Assembly: GCF_009740285.1 (NCBI RefSeq)
Contig: NZ_CP046566.1
Span: 3,138,658-3,202,657 of the forward strand
Origin: Phnomibacter ginsenosidimutans
GTDB lineage: Bacteria > Bacteroidota > Bacteroidia > Chitinophagales > Chitinophagaceae
Length of the DNA: 64,000 nucleotides
Direction: 5' to 3'
Shown here piece after piece: positions 17,118 through 25,778 of this stretch. Both the position numbers and the translations under genes were made by a program. The first letter of the stretch is position 1; each line of letters begins with the position of its first letter. The notes beneath the pieces were generated by a model. The model made no database searches and had not been told where the DNA came from. It saw only the letters and a program-made list of their open reading frames with translations.

Positions 17118-17783
17118 TTATTCTTTTCCGGCTATCACTACTACAATCTCACCCTTCACGCCTTTCTCTCTGAAATAGTCGGCTACTTCTTGCAAAGTAC
17201 CTCTTTTGTTTTCTTCAAACTTTTTGCTGAGTTCCCGGCTCACACAGCATTGGCGGTCGGCACCAAAGTAGGTGGCTATTTCATCCAGGGTTTTTACCAG
17301 CCGCATGGGGCTTTCATACATCACCATGGTGCGTTCTTCGGTAGCCAGTTTGGTGAGCATGGTATGGCGGCCTTTTTTGGGCGGCAAAAATCCTTCGAAT
17401 GTAAAGCGGTTGGTAGGCAATCCACTGTTGACCAATGCAGGAACGAAGGCCGTTGCACCGGGCAAACATTCAACGGCAATATTGTTGCGAACACATTCCC
17501 GCACCAGCAAAAAAGCCGGATCGCTGATGCCGGGCGTACCCGCATCGGTTAGTACCGCCATTTGCTTACCTGCCTGCAGTTGTGTTACCAAATGCTGCAA
17601 CACTTTGTGCTCGTTGTGCTGGTGGTAAGGCGATAGCGGTTTGCTAATGCCGTAATGATTGAGCAACACCGAAGAAGTGCGGGTGTCTTCACACAAAATC
17701 ACATCCACCTGTTTCAATACCTCCACTGCCCGATATGTCATATCAGACAAGTTGCCTATGGGAGATGGAACGAGGTAAAGCAA
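17118..17783 (-). CDS. rsmI: 16S rRNA (cytidine(1402)-2'-O)-methyltransferase
   Basis: A 221-residue tetrapyrrole-methylase-fold enzyme that uses SAM to 2'-O-methylate C1402 in the ribosomal P site. Signatures are LYLVPSPIGNLSDMTYRAVEVL at the start, CEDTRTSSVLLNHYGI, LTDAGTPGISDPAFLLV (SAM-binding), LPGATAFVPALVNSGLP and FEGFLPPKKGRH. It is shorter than E. coli RsmI, which has an extra C-terminal domain; many Bacteroidetes homologues have this short form. Confidence 0.95.
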   Translation of the reverse strand: MLYLVPSPIGNLSDMTYRAVEVLKQVDVILCEDTRTSSVLLNHYGISKPLSPYHQHNEHKVLQHLVTQLQAGKQMAVLTDAGTPGISDPAFLLVRECVRNNIAVECLPGATAFVPALVNSGLPTNRFTFEGFLPPKKGRHTMLTKLATEERTMVMYESPMRLVKTLDEIATYFGADRQCCVSRELSKKFEENKRGTLQEVADYFREKGVKGEIVVVIAGKE

Positions 17784-17791
17784 AATGCAAG

Positions 17792-17911
17792 AATTTGAAA
17801 ATTTGAAAGTTTGAAAATGATTACAACTGATGTGACTTTTCTACAAGGCTTATGTTGTACCTGAGAGAATTGAATAATTTTCAAATTCCCTCATTTTCAA
17901 ATTTTCAAATT
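17792..17911. repeat. 17-bp perfect inverted repeat of TTTGAAAA words between rsmI and purS
   Basis: AATTTGAAAATTTGAAA (17792-17808) and its exact reverse complement (17895-17911) flank an 86-base spacer; the second arm overlaps the purS stop codon. The same AATTTGAAAATTTGA word returns in ribosomal-operon spacers near 42002 and 42747. Confidence 0.75.
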
Positions 17912-18155
17912 AGGCTATCACCACTTCAAAGTATTCCATTACTGCGTTAGCCAGCACTTTCTGTGCAGCTTCGGTGGCAACGGCTTTGGCAGCTTCGGGG
18001 CTGTCGGCTTCTACCTGCAGGGTAATGTGCTTACCAATGCGTACATCTTTGATTTGGCTCAGGCCGAGGTTGCCCAGTCCGCCCATAACGGCCTTGCCTT
18101 GTGGGTCGAGCAGTTCTTTCAATGGCATTACGGTGATATGCGCAGTGTATGTCAT
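17910..18155 (-). CDS. purS: Phosphoribosylformylglycinamidine synthase subunit PurS
   Basis: An 81-residue PurS, which joins PurQ and PurL in the split FGAM synthase of purine synthesis and helps pass ammonia between them. The pattern is typical: YTAHITVMPLKELLDPQGKAV, LGNLGLSQIKDVRIGKHITLQVE, and a final ANAVMEYFEVV strand. I chose ATG 18155 (MTYTAHI) over the longer frame to 18197, since the extra residues have no family match. No purQ or purL is nearby. Confidence 0.93.
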   Translation of the reverse strand: MTYTAHITVMPLKELLDPQGKAVMGGLGNLGLSQIKDVRIGKHITLQVEADSPEAAKAVATEAAQKVLANAVMEYFEVVIA

Positions 18156-18282
18156 GTTGAGTTGTTTTGAAAACGAAAATGGCTTAGAAAGCAGCAAAGG
18201 TAACCGGCACCGCCCAGCAAGCCAAAACAGAAAGGCCTTTTACCCAAGCGGGCAAATGGCCGGTAGCTGCAACGCATCACGA

Positions 18283-20679
18283 CTATCGTTTTTGCTGTGC
18301 TTTCAGCGTATCAATTTCCTTTTTCAATTCCTTGATGCTCTCAATGAGCAACGGCACCAGCTTGGCATAATCCACGCCCTTGTAACCGTTTAATTCCGAC
18401 ACGGCTTCGGGCACCACCAGCTCCACATCCTGTGCTATCAGGCCCATCTCCCGGCCTTGTTTAAAATTCATGTTGTTGAAATCGCCCGCCTTCATGTCGT
18501 AGGTCACCCCATTGAGCTGCAGCAGTTTTTGCAAGGGCGAAGCAATGCCGCTAATGTGCTGCTTAAAACGGCGGTCGCTGGCATAAGTGGTACCGTTGGC
18601 CCATAAGCTGCCGAAGATGGCAAAGGCATATGCTCCGTTTCGTTCGGCCTTGGCCAGCTCTGCATAGGAGCCATCAGTTTGAATAACGCCCATGCTCACT
18701 TTGCCGTTGGGAATGTCGTTTTGCAAACGCAGTTCGCCACCATATACACCAATACCTACATCGCCATAAGTGCCTTTGTACAAAGAGATTTTTGTAAGGC
18801 CCAGGTTATTCGAAAACTGCAGTGGTGCCGATGCAGAAGCACCGTTTAGTCCAATACCCACGTAACCATTGTTCGCATTCATGGTCAGCCCCCAGCCCGC
18901 ACCGTTGTTGCCATAAAAGCCCATCACATTATCGTTGGGTAAACCAATAAAACCCACATTGCCGGTATTAGCCGCATTGGCCAGCCAGAGCCCTGCTGTT
19001 TGTGAACCGGTACGAATCTGTAACCTGCCGTTGGTTTGCAACGCTACTTCGCCACTGTTGATGATGCGGGCTCTTTCCGTAAAAGCAGTGCTGCTGCCCC
19101 ATCCAAAACCAATATTGGAGCCGGCTATATCGGTATACAGCTGCAGCAAATTGCTTTGAATACCCAAGCCATACTGGCTGGTGGCGCTGGAGCCATACAA
19201 GGCTACTTTGGCACCCAATGTGTTGGCAAATGTTTGCGTAGCCAATTGTGTGGTAGTGCCAATACTCAGGTTGCCATTGAAATAGCTGTTGCCTTCTACA
19301 TGCAATTTTGCCATGGGAAAATTGGTACCAATGCCCACTTCTCCCATCAGGAAAGTTTGGCCCTCTACATGCAGCTTTGCTGTAGGCTTGCTGATGCCAA
19401 TGCCCACATTGCCTTCACCCCGAAAAATATTCATGCCATCGGTTTGCCATTGCGTAGCAGATAATTGCAAACCTGTGGGCGACATGCTTAGGCCATAGGT
19501 TCTGTCGAGGGTAAAAAGACAAAGGCGGTTGTTGCCAGAAGACGGAACAGCCAGCACATCGTTTTGGGCAAATAAAATACCCGGCCCACTGATGTTGGTG
19601 GTATTGTAGCCACGGGCAACTGGTGCTGTTGGATTGCTGATGTCGAACACAGACACCATGTTGTATTGGCCGTTGGCCACAAACAAAAAATTGCCCGCAC
19701 CATGAATACTATAAGGCTGGTAAATATTTTCCTGCACAAAGCCGGCTACCGTGGGGCTGGCCGGATTGCTCACATTGAATATTTGAATGCGGTCGTTATC
19801 TCTTGACGTAACGTAGGCAAATCCATTTTTTACATACACATGCCGGGCATTGCTCAAGCCCGTATTGGTGAAGCCAAGTGCTGTGATGGACATAGGATTG
19901 GAAACATCAAACATGCACAAGCGATTGTTGCCATTGGAAACCACATAAGCGATATTTCCTTGCACCACTACCCCTGTTGGAAAACTCAGGTTGGTCGTTA
20001 CGATTGATTTAAAAACCGGTGTGGCGGGTACTGAAACATCATATATGGCCAACTCTCTTTCTGCGGTTACATAGGCGAAATTTCCATGTACGGTTACAAA
20101 AGTTGGACGCCTTCCGGTGCCAATCATACCAACATAGATAAGGCTTCCCGTAGGGGTAAAACTATAAATCGTAAGTGCATTGCCCAACTCTGAAGTTATG
20201 TATACATAATTGCCCTGAACAGCTACGCTGCTGGGCCCATTGATATTGGTATAAGCATTGCTTTTCGACTGCGGATCGCTAAGATTGGAAATGTTATAAG
20301 AAACGAGAGAGTTGTTGCTCCAGTTGACAACAAAAGCCAGGTTGTCTTTTAATGCTACGGCGGTTGGACCACCAAGACCCTGTATACCGAATCCTTTGGC
20401 AACAATACCATTGGTGCTGGTAACAGCTGTATCCAAACCGGTCCAGCGGCCGGTACTGAGGTAAGAACGCAAAGCCCTTTCGGTGGGCACATTGTTGTGG
20501 CTGTTTTCGCTCATCAGGCTATCCCTGCTAAACTTTGACACGGCCGCTCCATCCTGCAATTGCAGGTTCCCATTCACATGCAGTTTTGCTTGTGGTGCAT
20601 CTGTGCCTATGCCAATGTTTTGAGTCAGCGCATTTGCATAAATAAAAAGTAGTGAGCAACAGAAAAATAAATGCTTCAT
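18283..20679 (-). CDS. Secreted beta-propeller/tail-fibre (peptidase S74) surface protein
   Basis: A 798-residue protein with an N-terminal signal peptide (MKHLFFCCSLLFIYANALTQ). Residues about 105-400 hold repeated units such as GNFAYVTAERELAIYDVSVP and NIAYVVSNGNNRLCMFDVSNP, the pattern of LVIVD or YVTN beta-propeller repeats. Then come several copies of AKLHVEG, each with a nearby GIG segment, as in phage tail-fibre-like proteins. The C-terminus (TTYASDRRFKQHISGIASPLQKLLQLNGVTYDM) matches the S74 intramolecular chaperone with its Ser-Asp auto-cleavage site (Ser in ASDRR), and ends in a coiled coil. Probably a trimeric, self-processed cell-surface or secreted protein. It is not part of a prophage here. 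Confidence 0.85.
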   Translation of the reverse strand: MKHLFFCCSLLFIYANALTQNIGIGTDAPQAKLHVNGNLQLQDGAAVSKFSRDSLMSENSHNNVPTERALRSYLSTGRWTGLDTAVTSTNGIVAKGFGIQGLGGPTAVALKDNLAFVVNWSNNSLVSYNISNLSDPQSKSNAYTNINGPSSVAVQGNYVYITSELGNALTIYSFTPTGSLIYVGMIGTGRRPTFVTVHGNFAYVTAERELAIYDVSVPATPVFKSIVTTNLSFPTGVVVQGNIAYVVSNGNNRLCMFDVSNPMSITALGFTNTGLSNARHVYVKNGFAYVTSRDNDRIQIFNVSNPASPTVAGFVQENIYQPYSIHGAGNFLFVANGQYNMVSVFDISNPTAPVARGYNTTNISGPGILFAQNDVLAVPSSGNNRLCLFTLDRTYGLSMSPTGLQLSATQWQTDGMNIFRGEGNVGIGISKPTAKLHVEGQTFLMGEVGIGTNFPMAKLHVEGNSYFNGNLSIGTTTQLATQTFANTLGAKVALYGSSATSQYGLGIQSNLLQLYTDIAGSNIGFGWGSSTAFTERARIINSGEVALQTNGRLQIRTGSQTAGLWLANAANTGNVGFIGLPNDNVMGFYGNNGAGWGLTMNANNGYVGIGLNGASASAPLQFSNNLGLTKISLYKGTYGDVGIGVYGGELRLQNDIPNGKVSMGVIQTDGSYAELAKAERNGAYAFAIFGSLWANGTTYASDRRFKQHISGIASPLQKLLQLNGVTYDMKAGDFNNMNFKQGREMGLIAQDVELVVPEAVSELNGYKGVDYAKLVPLLIESIKELKKEIDTLKAQQKR

Positions 20680-20842
20680 ACGAAATGAATGATAGATTGG
20701 AGATGCAGCGATAAGCGTCTTTATGGTAATTGCTGTGCCAACTTTGCTGGCAGGGGGTTGATATTGGGAGGTATAATCCTACACGTAAAAATATTGACTC
20801 AGTAACCGTACGGCCTCCCTTAAAAAAGGGATTCTCTTATCC

Positions 20843-20873
20843 AAAACAAAACAGGCGACCCGAAGGCCGCCTG
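20843..20873 (-). terminator. Terminator of pssA
   Basis: CAGGCGACC (20852-20860) pairs with GGCCGCCTG (20865-20873) with one mismatch and a CGAA tetraloop. On the minus strand it is followed by TTTTGTTTT. It lies 21 bp after the pssA stop. Confidence 0.75.
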
Positions 20874-20894
20874 CGCTAATTCGATTGAAACAAT

Positions 20895-21773
20895 TTATTG
20901 AATGGTTTTTTTGAAGACTACTGACAACAGCACGAATGCAGCATACGCAATGGGGCCAGCCCACCAACCGAGCAACACCGCTGCAATGATGGTTACAGCC
21001 AGCAGCAACAGTTGTGGCAATAATCCCTGCAGCGTTACTGATTTGGGTTTGTTGCTCATGATGGGCAAATCACTTACCATGAGCCAGCTGAGCAATGCAA
21101 CAAGGCCATACCAAAACCACTGATTGGTGAGCAGGTTGAGGGTGGTGGCATCATTACTGGTCCAGTAAATGAGCGGAAAGGAAGCCACCATCAATCCTAC
21201 TGAAGGCACCGGCGTACCCCGGAAGCAATGCGTTTGGCGGGTATCGAGGTTGAACTTGGCCAGCCGATACGCCGCCGCAGCCGCCAGCACAAAGGCCGGC
21301 GCCAGCCACCAGAATGACGTATCGAGACCTGCTTCAGTTTTGGCTACACTGAGGCGCAAAAACTGATAGACAATGATAGCAGGTGCCACACCAAAACTTA
21401 CCACATCGGCCAGGCTATCGAGCTGTTTGCCCATTTCGCTGCTGGCCTTGAGGGCACGGGCCACAAAGCCATCCAGAAAATCTACGACGGCTGCCAATGC
21501 TATAAACAATGGTGCCATGTACACGGCTTCGGGCAACAGTTCCAGCTTTTGGCCAATAGGATTTTCGGGTGAAGGATCAGTCTCCACAATGGCAATGCCA
21601 TTTTGCAATAAGAAAACGATTGCACAACAACCTAGAATGAGGTTGAGTAATGTGAACAGATTGGGAATGATGGAAAGACCACCGACCACCGACGACGGAC
21701 TACCGGCAGCTTTCGAGACGACAGCCGACGACTGACCACCGGTTACTGAGGACATTTCATTACGACCAGTCAT
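20895..21773 (-). CDS. pssA: CDP-diacylglycerol-serine O-phosphatidyltransferase
   Basis: A 292-residue integral membrane enzyme that makes phosphatidylserine, the precursor of phosphatidylethanolamine. The CDP-alcohol phosphatidyltransferase motif is complete: DFLDGFVARALKASSEMGKQLDSLAD, with all conserved Asp and Gly residues (start at about residue 98; motif broken here only by spacing). Several membrane helices follow. The core begins at about residue 33 (LSIIPNLFTLLNL). The first 30 residues are Ser/Gly/Val-rich and are translated from a degenerate 7-bp-period repeat (about 21680-21745), so the true start may be later, or the gene has absorbed a repeat. Confidence 0.92.
   Translation of the reverse strand: MTGRNEMSSVTGGQSSAVVSKAAGSPSSVVGGLSIIPNLFTLLNLILGCCAIVFLLQNGIAIVETDPSPENPIGQKLELLPEAVYMAPLFIALAAVVDFLDGFVARALKASSEMGKQLDSLADVVSFGVAPAIIVYQFLRLSVAKTEAGLDTSFWWLAPAFVLAAAAAYRLAKFNLDTRQTHCFRGTPVPSVGLMVASFPLIYWTSNDATTLNLLTNQWFWYGLVALLSWLMVSDLPIMSNKPKSVTLQGLLPQLLLLAVTIIAAVLLGWWAGPIAYAAFVLLSVVFKKTIQ
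21680..21745. repeat. Degenerate heptamer repeat at the pssA 5' end
   Basis: The plus strand reads as variants of GACCACC and GACGACG with a period near seven (for example GACCACCGACCACC from about 21681, with more after a short gap). It lies inside the predicted pssA N-terminal extension. Confidence 0.55.
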
Positions 21774-22078
21774 ATTATATTGGTTCTATTCTTGCAGTAA
21801 AAATTATGGATGGTAAATGTAGGAGCAAAGGAATTACATATCATGCTTTTAATTAGAATGTGAAAAACACATAAAATAGTTTAAAGCATCCTTTTTTTAG
21901 AATCCATCCGACAGTATTATTTATAGATTAAGAATACCCTGTGAGCAAACAATTAATTAAAAATAAAAAACGTTATTAAGGTATTAATTTGAATTTGACT
22001 AAAGTCAAAAAATTGTTACCGGCATAAATAGTCATGGTTTTCCAGATATAAATTATTTAGATTTATGTATAATTATTT
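21774..22078. other. AT-rich intergenic region
   Basis: No ORF is visible. The stretch is strongly AT-rich compared with the region to its left and starts the AT-rich block reaching to about 24.8 kb. It contains the palindrome at 21994-22009 and probably the promoter of the 22079 gene; I could not place promoter boxes with confidence. Confidence 0.6.
21994..22009. promoter_or_regulatory. Palindrome TTTGAC-N4-GTCAAA, candidate operator
   Basis: TTTGACTAAAGTCAAA is a perfect 6-bp inverted repeat with a 4-base spacer, 69 bp upstream of the ATG at 22079. The same arms occur twice next to the Crp/Fnr gene (51744-51759 and 51782-51797). The TTGA(C)-N4-(G)TCAA layout resembles sites of FNR/DNR-type regulators. 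Function is inferred. Confidence 0.5.
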
Positions 22079-23149
22079 ATGAAACATTATTTCCAACAAA
22101 TTCACTTGCTATTTCAATCTAGATTGAATAGTGCATTGATATTTACTATTATTGCCTTATTCATTTCTACGCTTTATTCCTGTGAGAAGCAATCAAACAC
22201 CACCGATCAAACAACGACCAAAACAGCAACAAAGGAATATATACAACAATATATTCAACAGCACCCAAAGGGTATTGAACTATCCGGATCAAATACCAAA
22301 TTAGTAACAACACATGTAAATGAGGACGGCAATCCAATAAGTCAAATTGAAAAAAATAAAATAAATCTACTTGGAAGCGGAACCGGCTGCTACCCTACTG
22401 TTGAACCGGAGACCATTATTGAAAGTCAATCCATGATGCGCAATAGCTGTAGTCAAAATGATTGGCAAGTATATGCTTCATTTATTATTAGCAGCGAAAA
22501 CGCAATAGTAGCATCCAATCCCAACAACATTAATCAAAAAACGAGAGGCCGCGTAATAGTTACAAACACCAGCACAGGTGCCACTGTTGTCAATAATACC
22601 AGTATTTTACCAGTAACCATAACTTCAATAGGTACAGACCCTTCCGACCCTGGTAGAACTTTATATCGTGTAACTTTCAACGCCCAAAGTATCGTATTTT
22701 CTAATAGTATTCAAAACTGGTCGTTGCGTGTAGGCCTTTTTTTCTATACAGAATGTGAAGAGGAAAGTCAATATCCATATACTGTTGTTGCTAATGAAGC
22801 CAACTTAGGTTCATTGCCGGTATGCAGTATTGTTCATCCTGTGTATTATGCCGCTCCACAGTCGGGCATGAATGGATTTATTGCTGGCGTACTTAATTGT
22901 GCAATATGCTGTTTTTCGCCTTACCCAACGCAGCAGGAAATCCAAATTTCCGCCAATGCCAATTTCACAGATTTAAGGCACTCAGAAGTACCACAAGGTC
23001 AACCGGCCATACCAAACATCATAGGTATTGGCGACTACTACCAATGGCTGCCGCAAAGTGGAAGTCCGAGATATATAAGATTTAGAAATAAGGGTTCAAA
23101 TGGGTGTATAGGACCATGGAGCAGTACAAAAACAGTTATGGTACCGTAA
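22079..23149 (+). CDS. Putative lipoprotein of unknown function
   Basis: A 356-residue protein that I do not recognise. It has an N-terminal hydrophobic segment ending in a lipobox-like cysteine (FISTLYSC, Cys35), so it is probably an outer-membrane or periplasmic lipoprotein. A Thr/Gln-rich linker follows, then a likely beta-sheet region rich in Asn, Ser and Thr, and two cysteine-rich spots (TGCYPTVEP and CAICCFSPYP). Codon use is AT-rich, unlike flanking genes, which suggests acquisition. It is preceded by a palindromic candidate operator and followed by a strong terminator at 23173. Confidence 0.6.
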   Translation: MKHYFQQIHLLFQSRLNSALIFTIIALFISTLYSCEKQSNTTDQTTTKTATKEYIQQYIQQHPKGIELSGSNTKLVTTHVNEDGNPISQIEKNKINLLGSGTGCYPTVEPETIIESQSMMRNSCSQNDWQVYASFIISSENAIVASNPNNINQKTRGRVIVTNTSTGATVVNNTSILPVTITSIGTDPSDPGRTLYRVTFNAQSIVFSNSIQNWSLRVGLFFYTECEEESQYPYTVVANEANLGSLPVCSIVHPVYYAAPQSGMNGFIAGVLNCAICCFSPYPTQQEIQISANANFTDLRHSEVPQGQPAIPNIIGIGDYYQWLPQSGSPRYIRFRNKGSNGCIGPWSSTKTVMVP

Positions 23150-23172
23150 AGGCTATAGATACAATCATTTAC

Positions 23173-23217
23173 AGGGACAAGAACTCCCACTAAATCAAGT
23201 TCTTGTCCCTATATTTT
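23173..23217 (+). terminator. Terminator between the unknown lipoprotein and the T9SS cargo gene
   Basis: A 13-bp perfect stem (AGGGACAAGAACT at 23173-23185 with 23198-23210) is followed by ATATTTTTA. It ends 31 bp before the next start codon, so the two genes are probably separate transcripts. Confidence 0.8.
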
Positions 23218-23241
23218 TATGAATTTAAGTATTTACAACCT

Positions 23242-25773
23242 ATGAAATGTAGCCAAATCTGTTGTTTACTGATACTCTTCTATAGTTTTACCCTTATTGA
23301 AACTTATGGACAGGTATGCAATGTAAAGGCTGCTACATTTAAACAGATTCCTTATATTAACTCAGAAAGATTAAAAACTATTAAAAACCACACAATAGTT
23401 CCTATTGAGGATACCATCAATAAAATCGCATACATTTTTTTCAAAACTACTAGAATTGACCCCAGAGGATATGAGAAACAATGCTTTATGATAGAGTGCA
23501 GGGCTTTGGGTACGCATGCTATCATTTGGTCGAAGTTATATGAAGACCCAAGAGACAATGTAAACATTGTTGTTAGTAGTGCCAATCTCAATAACTTTCA
23601 ACAACTAATTATAGCGACTGTGTCGAGTAAATTTGAAAACGTTGAAATTAACCCTTTTTCAAACGAAGAGATTCAAGCACTAATTCTTAACTCAAATGGG
23701 CAACTGCTTGTCTCCAAAAGCTTTCAAAAATCTGGTAATTATTTATCAACCTCAGCCCCACAAGGAGCAGCCTTCATCGCATTGCAAAACAACAACTATG
23801 TTCTTTGCATAGACCAATTTAGCCAATCTGATTTGCTAAACCCCTGGAAGCATCTTCTCTATTTAGACAATCAACTAAACATACTTAAAAATGCCTATTA
23901 TGAAATAACTGAAGACAAAAACACTTACCAATTCACTTTAGACATTTCATCACACAATAACAAAGTAGTATTTATTAATTCTTTGGATTACCGCCAATTT
24001 TTAGATTCACCAAGAGGTGGCAATTATCTAACTTTTGAATGGGACCCAGTTAGCGATCATTTTAATCAACCTGTCCGACATTTTCAACCGCTAGAATCTT
24101 TTGAGTTTTCTCGTTTGAGTCCACCTATTAGCCTTCCAAGGGGTACACCCTCCTTTAAAATCAATGACTCCTTATTGGTACTTCCAAACAGTTTTAGAGT
24201 GAATAAGGAAATAGTGAATCTCAGCTTTTTTAACTTTCGAAAGAATCAATTTGAAAAGTCTCTCTTATTAAAGAGAAAATTAGAAGCATACACCTTTATA
24301 CATAATATTGTATGTAGTAACAATAAAATTCGAATAGCAGCAGAATTATCAAATACAGAAAAAGAGAGTGGTTACAATATTGATCATAAGACTACAAAAG
24401 AGAAGTATCTCATCTTTAATTTAGATAATGGAAATGTTGAAATTGAATGGGAACATCAAAAGCCCATTATGGAAAATAGATATACTCAATCTTCATTTTT
24501 TAGTTATTCAGATTCGAATTTTACGGTTACAAGATTACCAATCTATTCTCCACTAGATAACGATCAATACTTAGAATTTCAGACTTTCTCGCAGTCTGAA
24601 GTACTCTCCAATACTTGCATTTCTTTAGATTCTTCAACAGAATTCTATACATCGCAACGATCTAACTTTTTAGTTTCGCCAGCGCCATTTACTATTGAAA
24701 AAAAAGATACCAATATTATGAAGGAGGCCCAGAGTTATCTTCATAGTATTGATATAACTTATTCATCAGACACCCTTTGCTACGAAACAATTTCTTGCAG
24801 CACGCCGGTCATACAGGGTGTGCAAAAGATATGTGATACTTCCAACACATATAGCTATACCTACAGTGCCAGTTCGTGCAAGGGAAACTATACATGGATT
24901 ATACCTGAAGATGCCGCATTGCAACTAACCAATAATGTTGGGCAAGAGCAACTCAACTTAAAATGGAAAAGGCCAGGAACTTTCGTTTTGTATTTAAAAC
25001 CAAACTGGTGTACAAACCCGGCAGATTCCATGGTGATAGAAGTAAACCCCTATACACACAAAAACTATGATGCTGCCACAAAAGTGCTGTGCACTGGAGA
25101 TACTTATACGCTAACTGCGCCTTCGGGCTTATACAACCTTCGCTGGAACACCGGCGAGCAAACCTCGAGTAAAACTGTTCAAAATACCGGTACCTATTGG
25201 TATACCGGAAACGACGCCTGTGGTCATTCATTTTCAGATACCATGCTGTTTACAAAAGATGAAAACGATTACCGCTTTTCTACAACTATAGAAATATGTA
25301 AGGGTTACGACAGCATATTGGTAGCACCATTGGGGCCAGTGCGTTATAGGTGGACCGGCCCCAATACAAGTGCTTCAGATACGCTGCAAAACCTGAGGAT
25401 TAATGCAAGCACCAACAGTGCATTTGATGTTTGGATGACAGACAACACCGGCTGCATACAAAAAGGTTTGTTTCGTGTAATGGTCAATAACTGTACTACA
25501 AGCATATATGTTCCCACCGCATTTACGCCCAATCAAGATGGTTTAAATGATACATTCCGACCCATTCTTCAAGGCAGGGTTGAATATTATCGGTTTGAAA
25601 TAAGAAACAGATGGGGGCAACGTATTTTTAGCAATACCCAAGCTGCTGAAGGATGGAATGGAAGAATAAACGGACAGCCACAACCAAGCGGGCTGTACGT
25701 TTGGCAACTGGTTATAAAATTCAGGAATGAACCTGAAAAAAAGATGTCTGGAAATGTAAAATTGATTCGGTAA
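23242..25773 (+). CDS. Secreted protein with T9SS type B (CHU_C) sorting domain
   Basis: An 843-residue protein. I start it at ATG 23242 (MKCSQICCLLILFYSF), a good signal peptide ending near TYGQ. The N-terminal half has no family I recognise. From about residue 520 there are Ig/PKD-like domains (TYSYTYSASSCKGNYTWIIPEDA; then CTGDTYTLTAPSGLYNLRWNTGEQTS). The last 90 residues are the gliding-motility C-terminal domain: YVPTAFTPNQDGLNDTFRP, then FEIRNRWGQRIF, WNGRING, and PSGLYVW. This domain routes cargo through the type IX secretion system. The N-terminal two-thirds are AT-rich, while the last third matches the rest of the window in composition, so the gene looks mosaic. Confidence 0.88.
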   Translation: MKCSQICCLLILFYSFTLIETYGQVCNVKAATFKQIPYINSERLKTIKNHTIVPIEDTINKIAYIFFKTTRIDPRGYEKQCFMIECRALGTHAIIWSKLYEDPRDNVNIVVSSANLNNFQQLIIATVSSKFENVEINPFSNEEIQALILNSNGQLLVSKSFQKSGNYLSTSAPQGAAFIALQNNNYVLCIDQFSQSDLLNPWKHLLYLDNQLNILKNAYYEITEDKNTYQFTLDISSHNNKVVFINSLDYRQFLDSPRGGNYLTFEWDPVSDHFNQPVRHFQPLESFEFSRLSPPISLPRGTPSFKINDSLLVLPNSFRVNKEIVNLSFFNFRKNQFEKSLLLKRKLEAYTFIHNIVCSNNKIRIAAELSNTEKESGYNIDHKTTKEKYLIFNLDNGNVEIEWEHQKPIMENRYTQSSFFSYSDSNFTVTRLPIYSPLDNDQYLEFQTFSQSEVLSNTCISLDSSTEFYTSQRSNFLVSPAPFTIEKKDTNIMKEAQSYLHSIDITYSSDTLCYETISCSTPVIQGVQKICDTSNTYSYTYSASSCKGNYTWIIPEDAALQLTNNVGQEQLNLKWKRPGTFVLYLKPNWCTNPADSMVIEVNPYTHKNYDAATKVLCTGDTYTLTAPSGLYNLRWNTGEQTSSKTVQNTGTYWYTGNDACGHSFSDTMLFTKDENDYRFSTTIEICKGYDSILVAPLGPVRYRWTGPNTSASDTLQNLRINASTNSAFDVWMTDNTGCIQKGLFRVMVNNCTTSIYVPTAFTPNQDGLNDTFRPILQGRVEYYRFEIRNRWGQRIFSNTQAAEGWNGRINGQPQPSGLYVWQLVIKFRNEPEKKMSGNVKLIR

Positions 25774-25778
25774 AACAG

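Noticed and set aside
18283-20679. Prophage remnant
   Set aside because: Only the tail-fibre-like domain is present, with a signal peptide and no other phage genes nearby.
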